Below, in pieces: positions 6,674 to 15,459 of a stretch of DNA of 38,873 nucleotides; positions within the stretch are counted from its first letter, which is position 1, and each line of letters starts with the position of its first letter. The DNA is from Planctomycetaceae bacterium (GTDB taxonomy: Bacteria; Planctomycetota; Planctomycetia; Pirellulales; UBA1268), in assembly GCA_011523305.1 (NCBI GenBank), contig WTHB01000175.1, forward strand, positions 1-38,873, in the 5' to 3' direction. The notes below the pieces were generated by a model that did not search any database, had not been told where the DNA came from, and saw only the letters and a program-made list of their open reading frames with translations. A program made the translations under genes and the position numbers.

Positions 6674-8361
6674 CCATCTGGCTGCCCCGGTGGCCAGTGC
6701 AGCGAGTCTTGCAGCAGCAGCCGGAGTGTCGATCCCGGCCGATTGTGCTCTGTCGCCAGAACCATCGTGGCCTCCTCACGGTGACCTCGTGGGGCTGGGC
6801 AACACCACCAGCTGAAACTCCTGACAGGCAGCCACGCATCCGTCCCGGAATGTCGCTGGCTGAGGCAATGGCCGTGCTGGCGGCGTCCAGTGGGCCGCAG
6901 GCCTGCCGGTTGGCCCATGTTGTGGATGAGGATTGCGTCGGAGACCAGCAGGCACTGGAGACGCTGGCCCGGTGGTGTCGTCGCTTTTCACCGGTGGTGG
7001 CCCTGGGGCCAGCGATCGGGACCGCTGGCAGCGACAGCCTGCATCTCGATGTGACTGGTACGGCGCACTTTTTTGGCGGCGAGTCAGCGCTCGCTCGCAC
7101 GGCCCTCTGGACGCTGGCTGCTCGTGGCTTATATGCCCGGGTTGCCATTGCCGATACTCCAACAGCCGCCTGGGCGGCGGCTCGCTATCCCGAGCGGTTG
7201 CATGCCAGTCAGGCTCAAACTGGCGGCCTGCTAACGCCTGCAGCAGGGCAGTATGGTCGCTGGCGGCACCGCCAGCAGCGGTGGGTGGTGGTGCCTCCGG
7301 GGCAGCAGCGGCAGCTACTGGGAAGTCTGCCGCTGGCAGCGTTGCGGCTTGCGCCTGATGCCTGTGAGACCTTGGCCGAGGTGGGGGTGACAACGGTTGG
7401 CCAGCTGCTGCGGCTGTCGCGGGTGAGCCTGCGGCAACGGTTTGAGCCGGAGGTCACCCTGCGTATCGCCCACCTGCTGGGTGAGGCTGTTGAGCCGTTG
7501 ACATTCCCGCGTGGCGGCGATCTGCCGAGTGCCACGGAGGCCTTCGACCTGCCGGTTCTCAGCCGGGACCTTGTCGGCGATGCGTTTGCACGGTTGCTCA
7601 GGGTGCTGGTGGGAGACTGTCTGCAGCCGCTGCGGGCTGCCAGCCGCGGCATCACCAGCCTGCAGGTGCGGCTGGATGGTGACGGCCGCGGGCCGACAGT
7701 GATCGATGTCGGGCTTTTTCGGCCGACTGTCGAGGCAACGCATCTGGTTGATCTCATCCTGTTGCGGCTGGAACGCATCCGACTGGCTCGGGAGATCACC
7801 GCAGTCACCGTTGAGGTGGTTGCGGTGGCGGCTCTGCCCTGCCGTCAGCAGGTGCTCTTTGCAGGGCCGCCAACCGCAGGGACGGCTGCAGTCGATGGGC
7901 TGCTTGACCGGCTGGCAAGTCGGCTGGGTCGCAGTGCAGTGATTGAGCCCCGGCTGGTGGCGGATGCTCAGCCAGAGGCAGCCTGGGCTGCGGTGCCGAT
8001 TGCCGGCAGGGTCGGTCTGCGGCAAGCCCGGCCACAGGCCGGTAGGCAGGTGGCACGCCGGTACGGGCATGGCCAGCGGGGAGCCGCGGGGGGCAGCCGG
8101 CCAACCTTCTTACTATCCAGGCCGCAGCCCCTAGAGGTGCTTGCCCTTGCTCCCGAGGGACCTCCGCTGCGGTTCCGCTGGCGGGGGCAGGATCATCGGG
8201 TGGATCGTGTTCGTGGTCCTGAGCGGATTGAGACGGCCTGGTGGCGTGGGCCGACGGTGCGGCGGGACTACTACATCGTCGAGACCGCCAGTGGTGGTCG
8301 GTTCTGGCTGTTTCGGGGGCTGCGGCGGCAGAGTTGGTTTTTGCATGGAACTTACGGCTGA
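6658..8361 (+). CDS. imuB: ImuB, catalytically inactive Y-family polymerase homologue
   Basis: A 567-residue Y-family DNA polymerase relative that acts as adaptor between DnaE2 and the sliding clamp in translesion synthesis. The N-terminus MSRIMTIWLPRWPVQRV aligns with the first catalytic strand of DinB but has Leu-Pro instead of the metal-binding Asp. The second active-site motif (SxDEAxLD in DinB) reads SDSLHLD, so the Glu is lost. A candidate beta-clamp-binding motif QQVLF (QxxLF type) is at residues 397-401. The C-terminus (AWWRGPTVRRDYYIVE, then FWLFRGL) matches the ImuB tail. The ATG at 6658 is preceded by GGAGG at 6648-6652 and overlaps the imuA end, implying coupled translation. Confidence 0.9.
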   Translation: MSRIMTIWLPRWPVQRVLQQQPECRSRPIVLCRQNHRGLLTVTSWGWATPPAETPDRQPRIRPGMSLAEAMAVLAASSGPQACRLAHVVDEDCVGDQQALETLARWCRRFSPVVALGPAIGTAGSDSLHLDVTGTAHFFGGESALARTALWTLAARGLYARVAIADTPTAAWAAARYPERLHASQAQTGGLLTPAAGQYGRWRHRQQRWVVVPPGQQRQLLGSLPLAALRLAPDACETLAEVGVTTVGQLLRLSRVSLRQRFEPEVTLRIAHLLGEAVEPLTFPRGGDLPSATEAFDLPVLSRDLVGDAFARLLRVLVGDCLQPLRAASRGITSLQVRLDGDGRGPTVIDVGLFRPTVEATHLVDLILLRLERIRLAREITAVTVEVVAVAALPCRQQVLFAGPPTAGTAAVDGLLDRLASRLGRSAVIEPRLVADAQPEAAWAAVPIAGRVGLRQARPQAGRQVARRYGHGQRGAAGGSRPTFLLSRPQPLEVLALAPEGPPLRFRWRGQDHRVDRVRGPERIETAWWRGPTVRRDYYIVETASGGRFWLFRGLRRQSWFLHGTYG

Positions 8362-8466
8362 ACCGGAGGAGCCGGCAGGCCGTCTGACAGGTGGGGAAAT
8401 TGCCATGCAGTCCTGCCCTTGTCGAGCCGGGCGAACGGTGGGCGTGCATGGAGGAGAGGCGGGTTG

Positions 8467-11400
8467 ATGGCTGGCAGACTGGTGGATGGGGCATGCTCGC
8501 GCGGCGGCTACGCTGAACTGCATTGCACGACCAGCTTTTCATTTCTGCAGGGAGGTTCACACCCGGAGGAACTGGTCACCCGGGCGGCCGCCCTCGGCTA
8601 CACCGCCGTGGCGATTACCGATCAGGCTAGCCTGTCGGGCATTGTCAGGGCGCATGCCGCCGCCAAAGAGGCTGGCATCAAACTGATTGTCGGTGCGGTG
8701 GTTGCGCCGGTTGATGCCACCCCGCTGGTACTTTGGGCAACTGACCAGATCGGCTATGCCAATCTCTGTCGGGTGCTGACGGTCGGGCTGATGAAGCCAG
8801 CGGCCCCGACCTCAGCGTTGTCCCACGGTGACAGCGGAGCGGTGGCGTCTGAGCGTGCTGAATGTCGCTGCCGGCTGATGGCCGACGAGGTGGCTGCCCA
8901 TGCCGAAGGGCTGCTGGCTGGCCTGCCGTTGGCGGGGCTGCTTGGTCGGCATGACACGGCGGTTGAGGCCATTCGCGGCTGGCAGGAACGGCTGGGCGAT
9001 CGGCTTGTCGGGCTGGCGGAAGTGGCCTGCGAGGGTGACGACGAGGAACGACTGTCGTTCTATGGATCTCTGGGGCGGCAGACGGGGCTGTCGCTGGTGG
9101 CTGCTGGTGATGTTCGTTACCACGACCGCAGTCGGCAGCCCCTCCACGATGCCCTGGCGGCCGTCCGGCATGGCGGAACGGTTGAATCTGTTCGTGACCA
9201 GTTGCTTTCCAACGGGGAGCGGCATCTGCAGGATGTCGCGAGGATCACCGCCCGGTTTGCGGCGCTGCCGGGGGCGGTGGCTCGGACATGTGAACTGGCT
9301 GACCGCTGCCGGTTTTCACTCGATCAACTTCACTACGAATACCCTGATGCGGTTGTGCCGGCTGGCCGGACGCCAGCGGACTATCTCCGCGACCTCAGCT
9401 GGAAGGGAGCGCGGCAGCGGTATCCAGACGGGGTGCCGGCCAAGGTGGCCGAACTGCTTGAGCATGAACTCACGCTGGTGAGTGAGTTGGGCTACGAGGC
9501 CTATTTTCTCACGGTGTTTGACATGGTGCGGTTTGCCCGACGGCGGGGCATCCTCTGTCAGGGGCGGGGTTCGGCGGCCAATTCGGCCATCTGCTATTGC
9601 CTGGGCATCACCTCGGTCGACCCTGCGCGGATGAGTGTGCTCTTCGAGCGTTTTGTCAGTCGCGAGCGGGATGAGGCGCCCGATATTGATATCGATTTTG
9701 AGCATCAGCGTCGTGAAGAGGTGTTGCAGTACCTCTACACCACCTACGGTCGCATGCGAGCGGCGATGACCGCTGAGGTGATCTGCTACCGGGTGCGGTC
9801 GGCGGTGCGTGATCTGGCCAAGGTGTTGGGGTTTTCACTCGACCGGGTTGAGCGGCTGGCGCAGGTCCTCGATGCCGGTGACGGACTGGAGCAACTTCCT
9901 GGCCGGCTGACCGAAGCGGGGGTCGATCCGGGCAGTGAGGCAGGCAGCCGGCTCGTGACGCTGGCAGGGCAACTACTTGGCTTTCCCAGGCACCTGGGGC
10001 AGCATGTCGGTGGCATGGTGATGACTCGAGGGGAGCTCTGTGAACTGGTTCCGATTCAGCCGGCCGGCATGGATGGCCGGACGGTCATCCAGTGGGACAA
10101 AAACGACCTCGACGAACTCGGCATCCTCAAGGTGGACTGCCTAGCCCTCGGCATGCTGACAGTGATCCGGCGGGCCTTTGCGTTGGTGGAGCAGGCCGGT
10201 GGGCCGACGCTCTCGCTGGCAACGGTGCCTGCGGAAGACCCTGCGGTCTATGAGATGATCACACGGGCAGACACCGTTGGAGTCTTTCAGATTGAGAGCC
10301 GGGCCCAGCGGAGCATGCTGCCGCGGCTGAAGCCGGCCTGCTTCTACGATCTGGTGATTGAGGTGGCGATTGTGCGGCCGGGGCCTATTCAGGGCGACAT
10401 GGTGCATCCTTATCTGCGGCGTCGCGAAGGCAATGAGCCGGTGCACTACCCCACCCCGGCCATTCGCGAGGTCTTGGAAAAAACCCTTGGCGTCCCATTG
10501 TTTCAGGAGCAGGCGATGCGGTTGGCCGTGGTCGCTGCCGGCTTCACGCCCGGTGAAGCGGACCAGCTGCGGCGGGCGATGGGGGCCTGGCGGCGGCCTG
10601 GGGTGATCGATGCATTCCACCGCCGCCTGGTTCATGGGATGCAGGCCCGCGGCCTGTCACCGGTCTTTGCCGAGCAGGTCTTCCGGCAGCTGCGGGGCTT
10701 TGGCGAGTACGGCTTTCCCGAGTCGCATGCTGCAAGTTTTGCGTTGTTGGTGTATGTCTCTGCCTGGCTGAAGCGGCACCATCCTGCCGCATTCACCGCT
10801 GCTCTGCTGGGCAGCCAGCCGATGGGCTTTTATGCCCCCGCCCAATTGGTGCGTGATGCCCGTGAGCATGGGGTGACGGTGCTGCCGACCTGCGTGCAGC
10901 GGAGCGGCTGGCGGGCATCCCTTGAGGTGCCAGAGGCTCCTGGCACGGTGGCCGGGCCGGCGGTTCGGCTGGGGTTGGAGCAGGTACATGGCCTGGGTGA
11001 AGTGGTTGGCAGGCGGATTGAAGCGGTCCGACAGGCCGGCCCCTTCGCCAGTATCGATGACCTCATGCGGCGGTGTCGGCTTGCCCGTGACGAACTGGCT
11101 CATCTTGCCCGGGCGGGGTCCTTGAAGGCCTTGGTGTCCACGCGTCGGCAGGCAGTCTGGGAGTCGCTCCGGCGGCAGCCTGACCCCGGCAGCATGCCGT
11201 TGTTTGAAGGCCCGGCCGCGAGCCAGCCGGGGCAGCCCTCTGGTGGTGCCATGGTCACGGACATCGACATGGAAGACGATCTGCCCTCCGCCACACTGCT
11301 GGAGGAGGTTCTCGATGATTATCGCACCGGTGGCCTGTCGCTGACGGCGCATCCGCTGCAGTTTGTCCGGCGGCAGCTGTCTCAACGGGGGGCGGTGACA

Positions 11401-11472
11401 GCAGCCGTTGCCTCGGCATTGCCGGAGGGGCGACGGATTATGGTGGCTGGCCTGGTGCTGTCCCGGCAGTGA
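8467..11472 (+). CDS. dnaE2: Error-prone DNA polymerase DnaE2, ending at an in-frame TGA
   Basis: A 1001-residue C-family DNA polymerase, the translesion catalytic subunit of the ImuA-ImuB-DnaE2 mutasome. The PHP domain begins with YAELHC and SFSFLQGGSHPEEL, and its HxH metal motif is degenerate (HCT). The polymerase active site has PDIDIDFE (catalytic D408 and D410) and VDCLALGML (D557), at nearly the same spacing as E. coli Pol III alpha. A helix-hairpin-helix region lies around 860-900 (QVHGLGEVVGRRI). The reading frame ends at TGA 11470-11472, inside the OB-fold motif RQ-R-PATAKG, with the rest of the OB domain following in frame. The intact gene would run to 11730 (about 1087 residues, normal for DnaE2). 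The start ATG 8467 is preceded by GGAG at about 8451, and imuB ends 105 nt upstream. Confidence 0.9.
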   Translation: MAGRLVDGACSRGGYAELHCTTSFSFLQGGSHPEELVTRAAALGYTAVAITDQASLSGIVRAHAAAKEAGIKLIVGAVVAPVDATPLVLWATDQIGYANLCRVLTVGLMKPAAPTSALSHGDSGAVASERAECRCRLMADEVAAHAEGLLAGLPLAGLLGRHDTAVEAIRGWQERLGDRLVGLAEVACEGDDEERLSFYGSLGRQTGLSLVAAGDVRYHDRSRQPLHDALAAVRHGGTVESVRDQLLSNGERHLQDVARITARFAALPGAVARTCELADRCRFSLDQLHYEYPDAVVPAGRTPADYLRDLSWKGARQRYPDGVPAKVAELLEHELTLVSELGYEAYFLTVFDMVRFARRRGILCQGRGSAANSAICYCLGITSVDPARMSVLFERFVSRERDEAPDIDIDFEHQRREEVLQYLYTTYGRMRAAMTAEVICYRVRSAVRDLAKVLGFSLDRVERLAQVLDAGDGLEQLPGRLTEAGVDPGSEAGSRLVTLAGQLLGFPRHLGQHVGGMVMTRGELCELVPIQPAGMDGRTVIQWDKNDLDELGILKVDCLALGMLTVIRRAFALVEQAGGPTLSLATVPAEDPAVYEMITRADTVGVFQIESRAQRSMLPRLKPACFYDLVIEVAIVRPGPIQGDMVHPYLRRREGNEPVHYPTPAIREVLEKTLGVPLFQEQAMRLAVVAAGFTPGEADQLRRAMGAWRRPGVIDAFHRRLVHGMQARGLSPVFAEQVFRQLRGFGEYGFPESHAASFALLVYVSAWLKRHHPAAFTAALLGSQPMGFYAPAQLVRDAREHGVTVLPTCVQRSGWRASLEVPEAPGTVAGPAVRLGLEQVHGLGEVVGRRIEAVRQAGPFASIDDLMRRCRLARDELAHLARAGSLKALVSTRRQAVWESLRRQPDPGSMPLFEGPAASQPGQPSGGAMVTDIDMEDDLPSATLLEEVLDDYRTGGLSLTAHPLQFVRRQLSQRGAVTAAVASALPEGRRIMVAGLVLSRQ

Positions 11473-11730
11473 CCGGCGACGGCGAAGGGCACGCTGTTTC
11501 TGTCAATTGAGGATGAAAGTGGCGGCATCAATGTGGTGGTGCGGAAAGCGGTCTGGCAGCGCTGCGGGGCGAAGGACCGACGGGCACCCGTGGTGCTGGT
11601 GGAGGGGCGGGTGCAGCGGCGGGGCACTGTCGTGCATCTGCTGGTCACGCGACTCGTTGGCTGGGAGGAGCCAGCCGATCAGTCCCCTGCCCTCGTCGGA
11701 CTGCCCCGCATGTCCCGCGATTTCTGCTGA
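11473..11730 (+). pseudogene. dnaE2: Severed C-terminal OB-fold of DnaE2
   Basis: Directly after the TGA at 11470-11472 the same frame stays open for 85 codons and ends at TGA 11728-11730. The translation starts PATAKGTLFLSIEDESGGINVVV and continues VVLVEGRVQRRGTVVHLLVTRLVGWEE, which matches the OB-fold end of DnaE2. Family members read RQRPATAxG at the junction, so the TGA sits on the conserved Arg. A single C-to-T change of CGA would give TGA. No start codon or ribosome binding site supports separate translation. It is either a nonsense-mutated tail, a base-call error, or a region reached by readthrough. Confidence 0.85.
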
Positions 11731-11733
11731 CCT

Positions 11734-11758
11734 GAGGAAGGTCGTTGCCTCTGTTTTT
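11734..11758 (+). terminator. Weak intrinsic terminator candidate after dnaE2
   Basis: GAGG (11734-11737) pairs with CCTC (11748-11751), followed by TG and a T5 run (11754-11758). The stem is only 4 bp, so this is a weak candidate for the end of the mutasome operon. Confidence 0.3.
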
Positions 11759-11803
11759 GGCCTCCGGCTTGGAGCCATCTGGTCTGTGACGTACAAAACG
11801 GGC

Positions 11804-12751
11804 ATGGACAGTTCCGCTTCTTCACCGGTCCTGCAGACAGATCTTCCCCTCGGGACACCGCTGCGGGGCAAGGTGCGTGATTGTTACCGGATCGACAGCC
11901 CGGCGGGGCTACGGTTGCTGATTATCAGCACCGATCGCATCAGTGCTTTCGACTGGGTGTTGCCGACACCGATTCCCGACAAAGGCAAGGTGCTCACGGC
12001 GGTGTCGGCCTTCTGGTTTAAGTGGTTGTCCAGCCGACCGGAACCGGTGCCACATCATCTGATCACCACCGATGTTGAGGCGATGGGGCTGCCTGCCGGC
12101 ATCGATCTGGAGCCGCTGCGGGGGCGGTCGATGCTGGTGACGGCGGCGACCGTCGTGCCCTTTGAATGTGTGGTACGAGGCTGGCTGGCTGGTTCGGGCC
12201 TGGCCGAATATCAGGCATCCGGAACGGTCTGCGGTGTTCCCCTGCCTGCCGGTCTCGCCCCGGGAGACCAGTTGCCGGAGCCGATCTTCACGCCCGCCAC
12301 CAAGGCAACTGAGGGTCACGACGAGAACGTGCCCTTTGAGACCCTCGTGGCCAGCCTGGGGGAGCAGCAGGCTGCGGAACTGCGAGACCGCAGTCTGGCG
12401 GTCTACGCCGCGGCGGCAGCCCAAGCCGCCGAACGGGGCATTGTGCTGGCCGACACGAAGTTTGAATGGGGCCACGACGTTAGTGGCCGACTGCTGCTGG
12501 TTGACGAGGTGCTCACCCCCGATAGTTCCCGGTTTTGGCCCGCCGAGGACGTCGGACAGGGGCGTGTCCCTGATTCCTTCGACAAACAATATGTCCGCGA
12601 TTGGCTGGCCGCGTATGACTGGGACCGGGCCAGCCCACCCCCTGCCCTGCCCACGGAAATTGTGGCTGGAACCCGAGAGAAATACCTCGAAGTCTGCCAG
12701 CGACTGATCGGTCGGCTGCCGGCTGGCCTCACCGGGGTCGTCTCGCCGTGA
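11804..12751 (+). CDS. purC: Phosphoribosylaminoimidazole-succinocarboxamide synthase (SAICAR synthase)
   Basis: A 315-residue cytoplasmic enzyme of purine synthesis that joins CAIR and aspartate using ATP to make SAICAR. Recognised motifs are LRGKVRDCYRI near the N-terminus (the nucleotide loop GKVRD), LIISTDRISAFDWVLP, VPFECVVRGWLAGSG (the ECVVRGY-type signature), PIFTPATKAxxGHDEN and ADTKFEWG with LVDEVLTPDSSRFWP. The length fits the longer (about 300-residue) bacterial and yeast type. ATG 11804 is the first sensible start; an in-frame GTG at 11786 with GGAG upstream is an alternative adding six residues. Other purine genes are not in the window. It is followed by two hairpins, so it is probably a single-gene unit. 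Confidence 0.96.
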   Translation: MDSSASSPVLQTDLPLGTPLRGKVRDCYRIDSPAGLRLLIISTDRISAFDWVLPTPIPDKGKVLTAVSAFWFKWLSSRPEPVPHHLITTDVEAMGLPAGIDLEPLRGRSMLVTAATVVPFECVVRGWLAGSGLAEYQASGTVCGVPLPAGLAPGDQLPEPIFTPATKATEGHDENVPFETLVASLGEQQAAELRDRSLAVYAAAAAQAAERGIVLADTKFEWGHDVSGRLLLVDEVLTPDSSRFWPAEDVGQGRVPDSFDKQYVRDWLAAYDWDRASPPPALPTEIVAGTREKYLEVCQRLIGRLPAGLTGVVSP

Positions 12752-12790
12752 GTCGGTCTAGGGACGGATCGGCGTGCCGACTAGACTGAC
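12752..12790 (+). repeat. Nested hairpin directly after purC
   Basis: GTCGGTCTAG (12752-12761) pairs with CTAGACTGAC (12781-12790), 10 positions with one G-T wobble. Inside it TCGGC-GT-GCCGA (12769-12780) is also self-complementary. It begins right after the purC stop codon and probably helps 3'-end formation. Confidence 0.4.
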
Positions 12791-12798
12791 AAGGGGAG

Positions 12799-12823
12799 GG
12801 CCGCCGGTTCGCCGCGGCCTTTT
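12799..12823 (+). terminator. Intrinsic terminator after purC
   Basis: GGCCGC (12799-12804) and GCGGCC (12814-12819) form a perfect 6-bp GC stem with a 9-nt loop, followed by TTTT (12820-12823). It is the best canonical terminator seen in the window and separates purC from aroC. Confidence 0.6.
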
Positions 12824-12879
12824 CCGTTGCTGGCGACCGCTGTCGGTGTTCGTTTTCCTCTGTTTTGACTGGCCTGCTG

Positions 12880-14019
12880 ATGCTGCGTTACTGGACTGCT
12901 GGTGAATCTCATGGCCCGGCCTTGACGGCGTTGGTGGACGGTTTTCCAGCAGGGCTGACGGTCGATTACGACGCGATCAATAGCGAACTGAAGCGACGGC
13001 AGGGCGGCTATGGTCGGGGTGGCAGGCAGCGGATCGAGACCGACACGGTGACGTTCCTGTCGGGCTTGTGGCAGAACACGACGCTGGGCAGCCCGCTGAC
13101 GCTGCAGGTGATCAACCGGGACGCCAAACTTGAACGCCTGGAAGATGTTGAGCGGCCACGGCCCGGCCATGCCGATCTGCCCGGCGCGATTAAGCACCTG
13201 GGCGGCGTCCGTGCGGTGCTGGAGCGGGCTAGTGCCCGTGAAACTGCCGCCCGGGTTGCGGTCGGTGGTTTGGCTCGTCAACTGCTGGCTGCGTTCAGCA
13301 TTGAAGTCGGCGGTTGGGTTACGGAACTCGGCGGCGTTGCCCTGGGAGATCGGGAGGGCTCCTTGCCGGAACTCAGGCAACTGCGGGACACCAGCGAGAT
13401 CTATTCCCTCCACCCGGAGCGGGACGGCGAAGTAACAACCCTGATCGATCGAGTTGGCAAGGAGGGCGACACGCTTGGGGGTGTTGTCGAGGTTCGGGTC
13501 GAGGGGCTGCCGATTGGGCTGGGCACCCACACCCAGTGGGATCGCAAGCTTGATGGGCAACTGGCTCAGGCCGTGATGGCGGTGCAGGCGATCAAGGGAG
13601 TTGAAATTGGCATGGGCTTTGAGACGGCCCGGCGGCGGGGGTCGGAGGTGCATGATCCGATCCACTACGCCAAGGCTGAGCGAACTGGTCCAATGCTGGG
13701 GTTTGTCCGCCCCACCAATAACGCCGGTGGCCTTGAGGCTGGCATGACCAACGGGCAGCCGCTGGTTGTGCGGGCGGCGATGAAGCCAATCAGTACCCTG
13801 CGGAAGCCACTCGATTCGGTCAATCTACGGACCAAGCAGGCCGAGGCGGCTGCCTATGAGCGAAGTGATGTCTGTGCCGTGAGTGCCTGCAGTGTGATCA
13901 TCGAAAATGTCGTCGCCTTCACCGTCGCCGCTGCCCTGGTCGACAAGTTCGGTGGAGACAGCCTTGAGGAGATGCAGGCACGCTGGAAGCTCTATCAAGA
14001 TCTCGCTGCCAGCCGCTGA
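12880..14019 (+). CDS. aroC: Chorismate synthase
   Basis: A 379-residue enzyme that converts EPSP to chorismate, the last common step of aromatic amino-acid synthesis, using reduced FMN. Signature motifs are GESHGPALTALVDGFPAGL at the N-terminus, GRGGRQRIETDTV, RASARETAARVAVGG (about residues 117-131) and MKPISTLRKPLDSVNLRTKQ near the C-terminus. ATG 12880 places the conserved LRYWTAGESHG right at the N-terminus; an upstream TTG would add five residues. There is no strong Shine-Dalgarno. Two other shikimate-pathway genes (aroDE and aroK) lie about 10 kb downstream on the same strand. A membrane-anchored unknown follows after 53 nt. Confidence 0.97.
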   Translation: MLRYWTAGESHGPALTALVDGFPAGLTVDYDAINSELKRRQGGYGRGGRQRIETDTVTFLSGLWQNTTLGSPLTLQVINRDAKLERLEDVERPRPGHADLPGAIKHLGGVRAVLERASARETAARVAVGGLARQLLAAFSIEVGGWVTELGGVALGDREGSLPELRQLRDTSEIYSLHPERDGEVTTLIDRVGKEGDTLGGVVEVRVEGLPIGLGTHTQWDRKLDGQLAQAVMAVQAIKGVEIGMGFETARRRGSEVHDPIHYAKAERTGPMLGFVRPTNNAGGLEAGMTNGQPLVVRAAMKPISTLRKPLDSVNLRTKQAEAAAYERSDVCAVSACSVIIENVVAFTVAAALVDKFGGDSLEEMQARWKLYQDLAASR

Positions 14020-14072
14020 TAACAGGAACTGGTGGGTGACGGCGGTGCTCCGACCGGGAGAGGTGAACAGGG

Positions 14073-15302
14073 ATGTTCGTCGAACAGTCGATCGCGAGAC
14101 GTTGGCGGGTGCGGACAGCCTTCGTGCTGCTTTGCCTGGTGCCCACGGTCGGGTTGGTGGTCTGGGCGGCGGTCCGATTTTCCGCGACGCATCGTGAATC
14201 CGTGGCACGGTCAGCGGCGGAACTGCTTGGAACGGAGGTGTCCATTACGGGAGTGACGCATCCGCGGCCGGGCTGTCTGCACCTTTCGGGCGTTCAGCTC
14301 GGTGGCCTGTCCTGCGAGTCGATCGGGGTTGAGGCGGCCGCTGCCGAAGTCCGGGTTCGGTTGGATTCCCTTTCCTGTACCCCGGCGACGGTTCCTCTGC
14401 TCGTTGAGTTGTGCAGGCGGTGGTTGACTGAGCCAACTCGGTTTGACCGAAATTGTGTCCTTGCCATTGACCGGGTGAACTGGAAGACCACAGACGGCAA
14501 CACGGAGGAGGCGGCCACCCCGTTGCGAGTCGAGTGCGTTGCGGCCGGAACAGGTCGGGCTGTGAGGATCTTTCGGCCCGGCCAGATGACCGATGAACTT
14601 CGCATTGTGCGGACGGTCGTCGCGGCCGATGGTGTGCAGCCGGTGAAGAACCAGACAACTCTGGAGGTGGACCTCTCGATGCCGATTCCGGCGGCCGCTG
14701 TGCTGGCTGCCTGGGGTGAGTCACCGCCGGCGGCAGCTCGGCGTGCCGCCGGCGCAATGATGCAGGGGCGACTGCATGCCTCGTGCGCAGGCGGCCGCTG
14801 GACTGGCGAGGCGACCGGGCAGTTGACGGCAGTCGATCTTGCCCGGCTTACCGCGTCGTTGCCCTCCCGAGTCGAGGGTCTTGCTGATCTTGAACTTGCC
14901 GAACTGGTCTGGGTGGCCAATCGGATCACGGCCTGCGACCTCACTTGTACGGCGGCCCGCGGTGGCGTCGATCAGTCGTGGCTCGATGGACTGGTGAGCA
15001 TCATGGGCTGTCGGGCAGCCACCGCCTTCCGCGATCCACTCAACAGTGGCTTTCGTGATTTTGAACGGCTCGGCTGTCGGGTGCGGATTGATCTGGCCGG
15101 CGTGCAATTGCAGGCCCTACCGCAGCGAGCGGGCTGCCTTGCGGAATCGCAGGGGTTGCCGCTTGTGAGGGAACCGGCTGACCTGACCTCGCTCGATCGG
15201 CTGGCCTGGCTGCTCTCAGGGACAGCCCCCCCTGCCGTGCCGGGAACGGCAGTCTCTGCCTGGCTGCTTTCGGTGTTGCCGTTTCCCGATAGCAGCCAGT
15301 GA
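14073..15302 (+). CDS. Membrane-anchored protein of unknown function
   Basis: A 409-residue protein I do not recognise. A single N-terminal transmembrane segment (about residues 15-34) follows a basic stretch (ARRWRVR), so the bulk should lie outside the cytoplasm. The remainder is beta-rich with alternating hydrophobic residues and phrases such as TGVTHPRPGCLHLSGVQLGG, which resemble AsmA-type or lipid-transfer repeat proteins. That similarity is weak and not a family call. About eight cysteines are scattered through the soluble part. ATG 14073 has GGGAGAGG about 7 nt upstream. It may be cotranscribed with aroC (53-nt gap), though nothing links them functionally. Confidence 0.7.
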   Translation: MFVEQSIARRWRVRTAFVLLCLVPTVGLVVWAAVRFSATHRESVARSAAELLGTEVSITGVTHPRPGCLHLSGVQLGGLSCESIGVEAAAAEVRVRLDSLSCTPATVPLLVELCRRWLTEPTRFDRNCVLAIDRVNWKTTDGNTEEAATPLRVECVAAGTGRAVRIFRPGQMTDELRIVRTVVAADGVQPVKNQTTLEVDLSMPIPAAAVLAAWGESPPAAARRAAGAMMQGRLHASCAGGRWTGEATGQLTAVDLARLTASLPSRVEGLADLELAELVWVANRITACDLTCTAARGGVDQSWLDGLVSIMGCRAATAFRDPLNSGFRDFERLGCRVRIDLAGVQLQALPQRAGCLAESQGLPLVREPADLTSLDRLAWLLSGTAPPAVPGTAVSAWLLSVLPFPDSSQ

Positions 15303-15459
15303 ATTAGCCGAGTTGACGCAGTTTTGACATTTTCGTGGCTGGTTCTCGACCTGTTCCAGTGGCTCTTTTGCTGGTTTCCGAGAAACTCTATTGTTGTGGT
15401 GACACCGGCGCAGCCTGCGGCGGTCCCTGCCAAGTTGTTCCCGGGTCAAGGAAACAGTC

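Noticed and set aside
8345-8467. Small 40-codon frame between imuB and dnaE2 starting MELTAEPEE
   Set aside because: Overlaps the imuB end, Gly/Arg-rich tail, no family support. It probably only spans the spacer.
7805-8560. 251-codon antisense frame over imuB and the dnaE2 start
   Set aside because: Low-complexity Arg/Pro/Ala/Ser product, no start signal, lies opposite conserved ImuB sequence.
11470-11472. Selenocysteine or reassigned-code reading of the dnaE2 TGA
   Set aside because: The expected residue is Arg, not Cys/Sec; no adjacent SECIS-like stem was evident; TGA ends many neighbouring genes normally.
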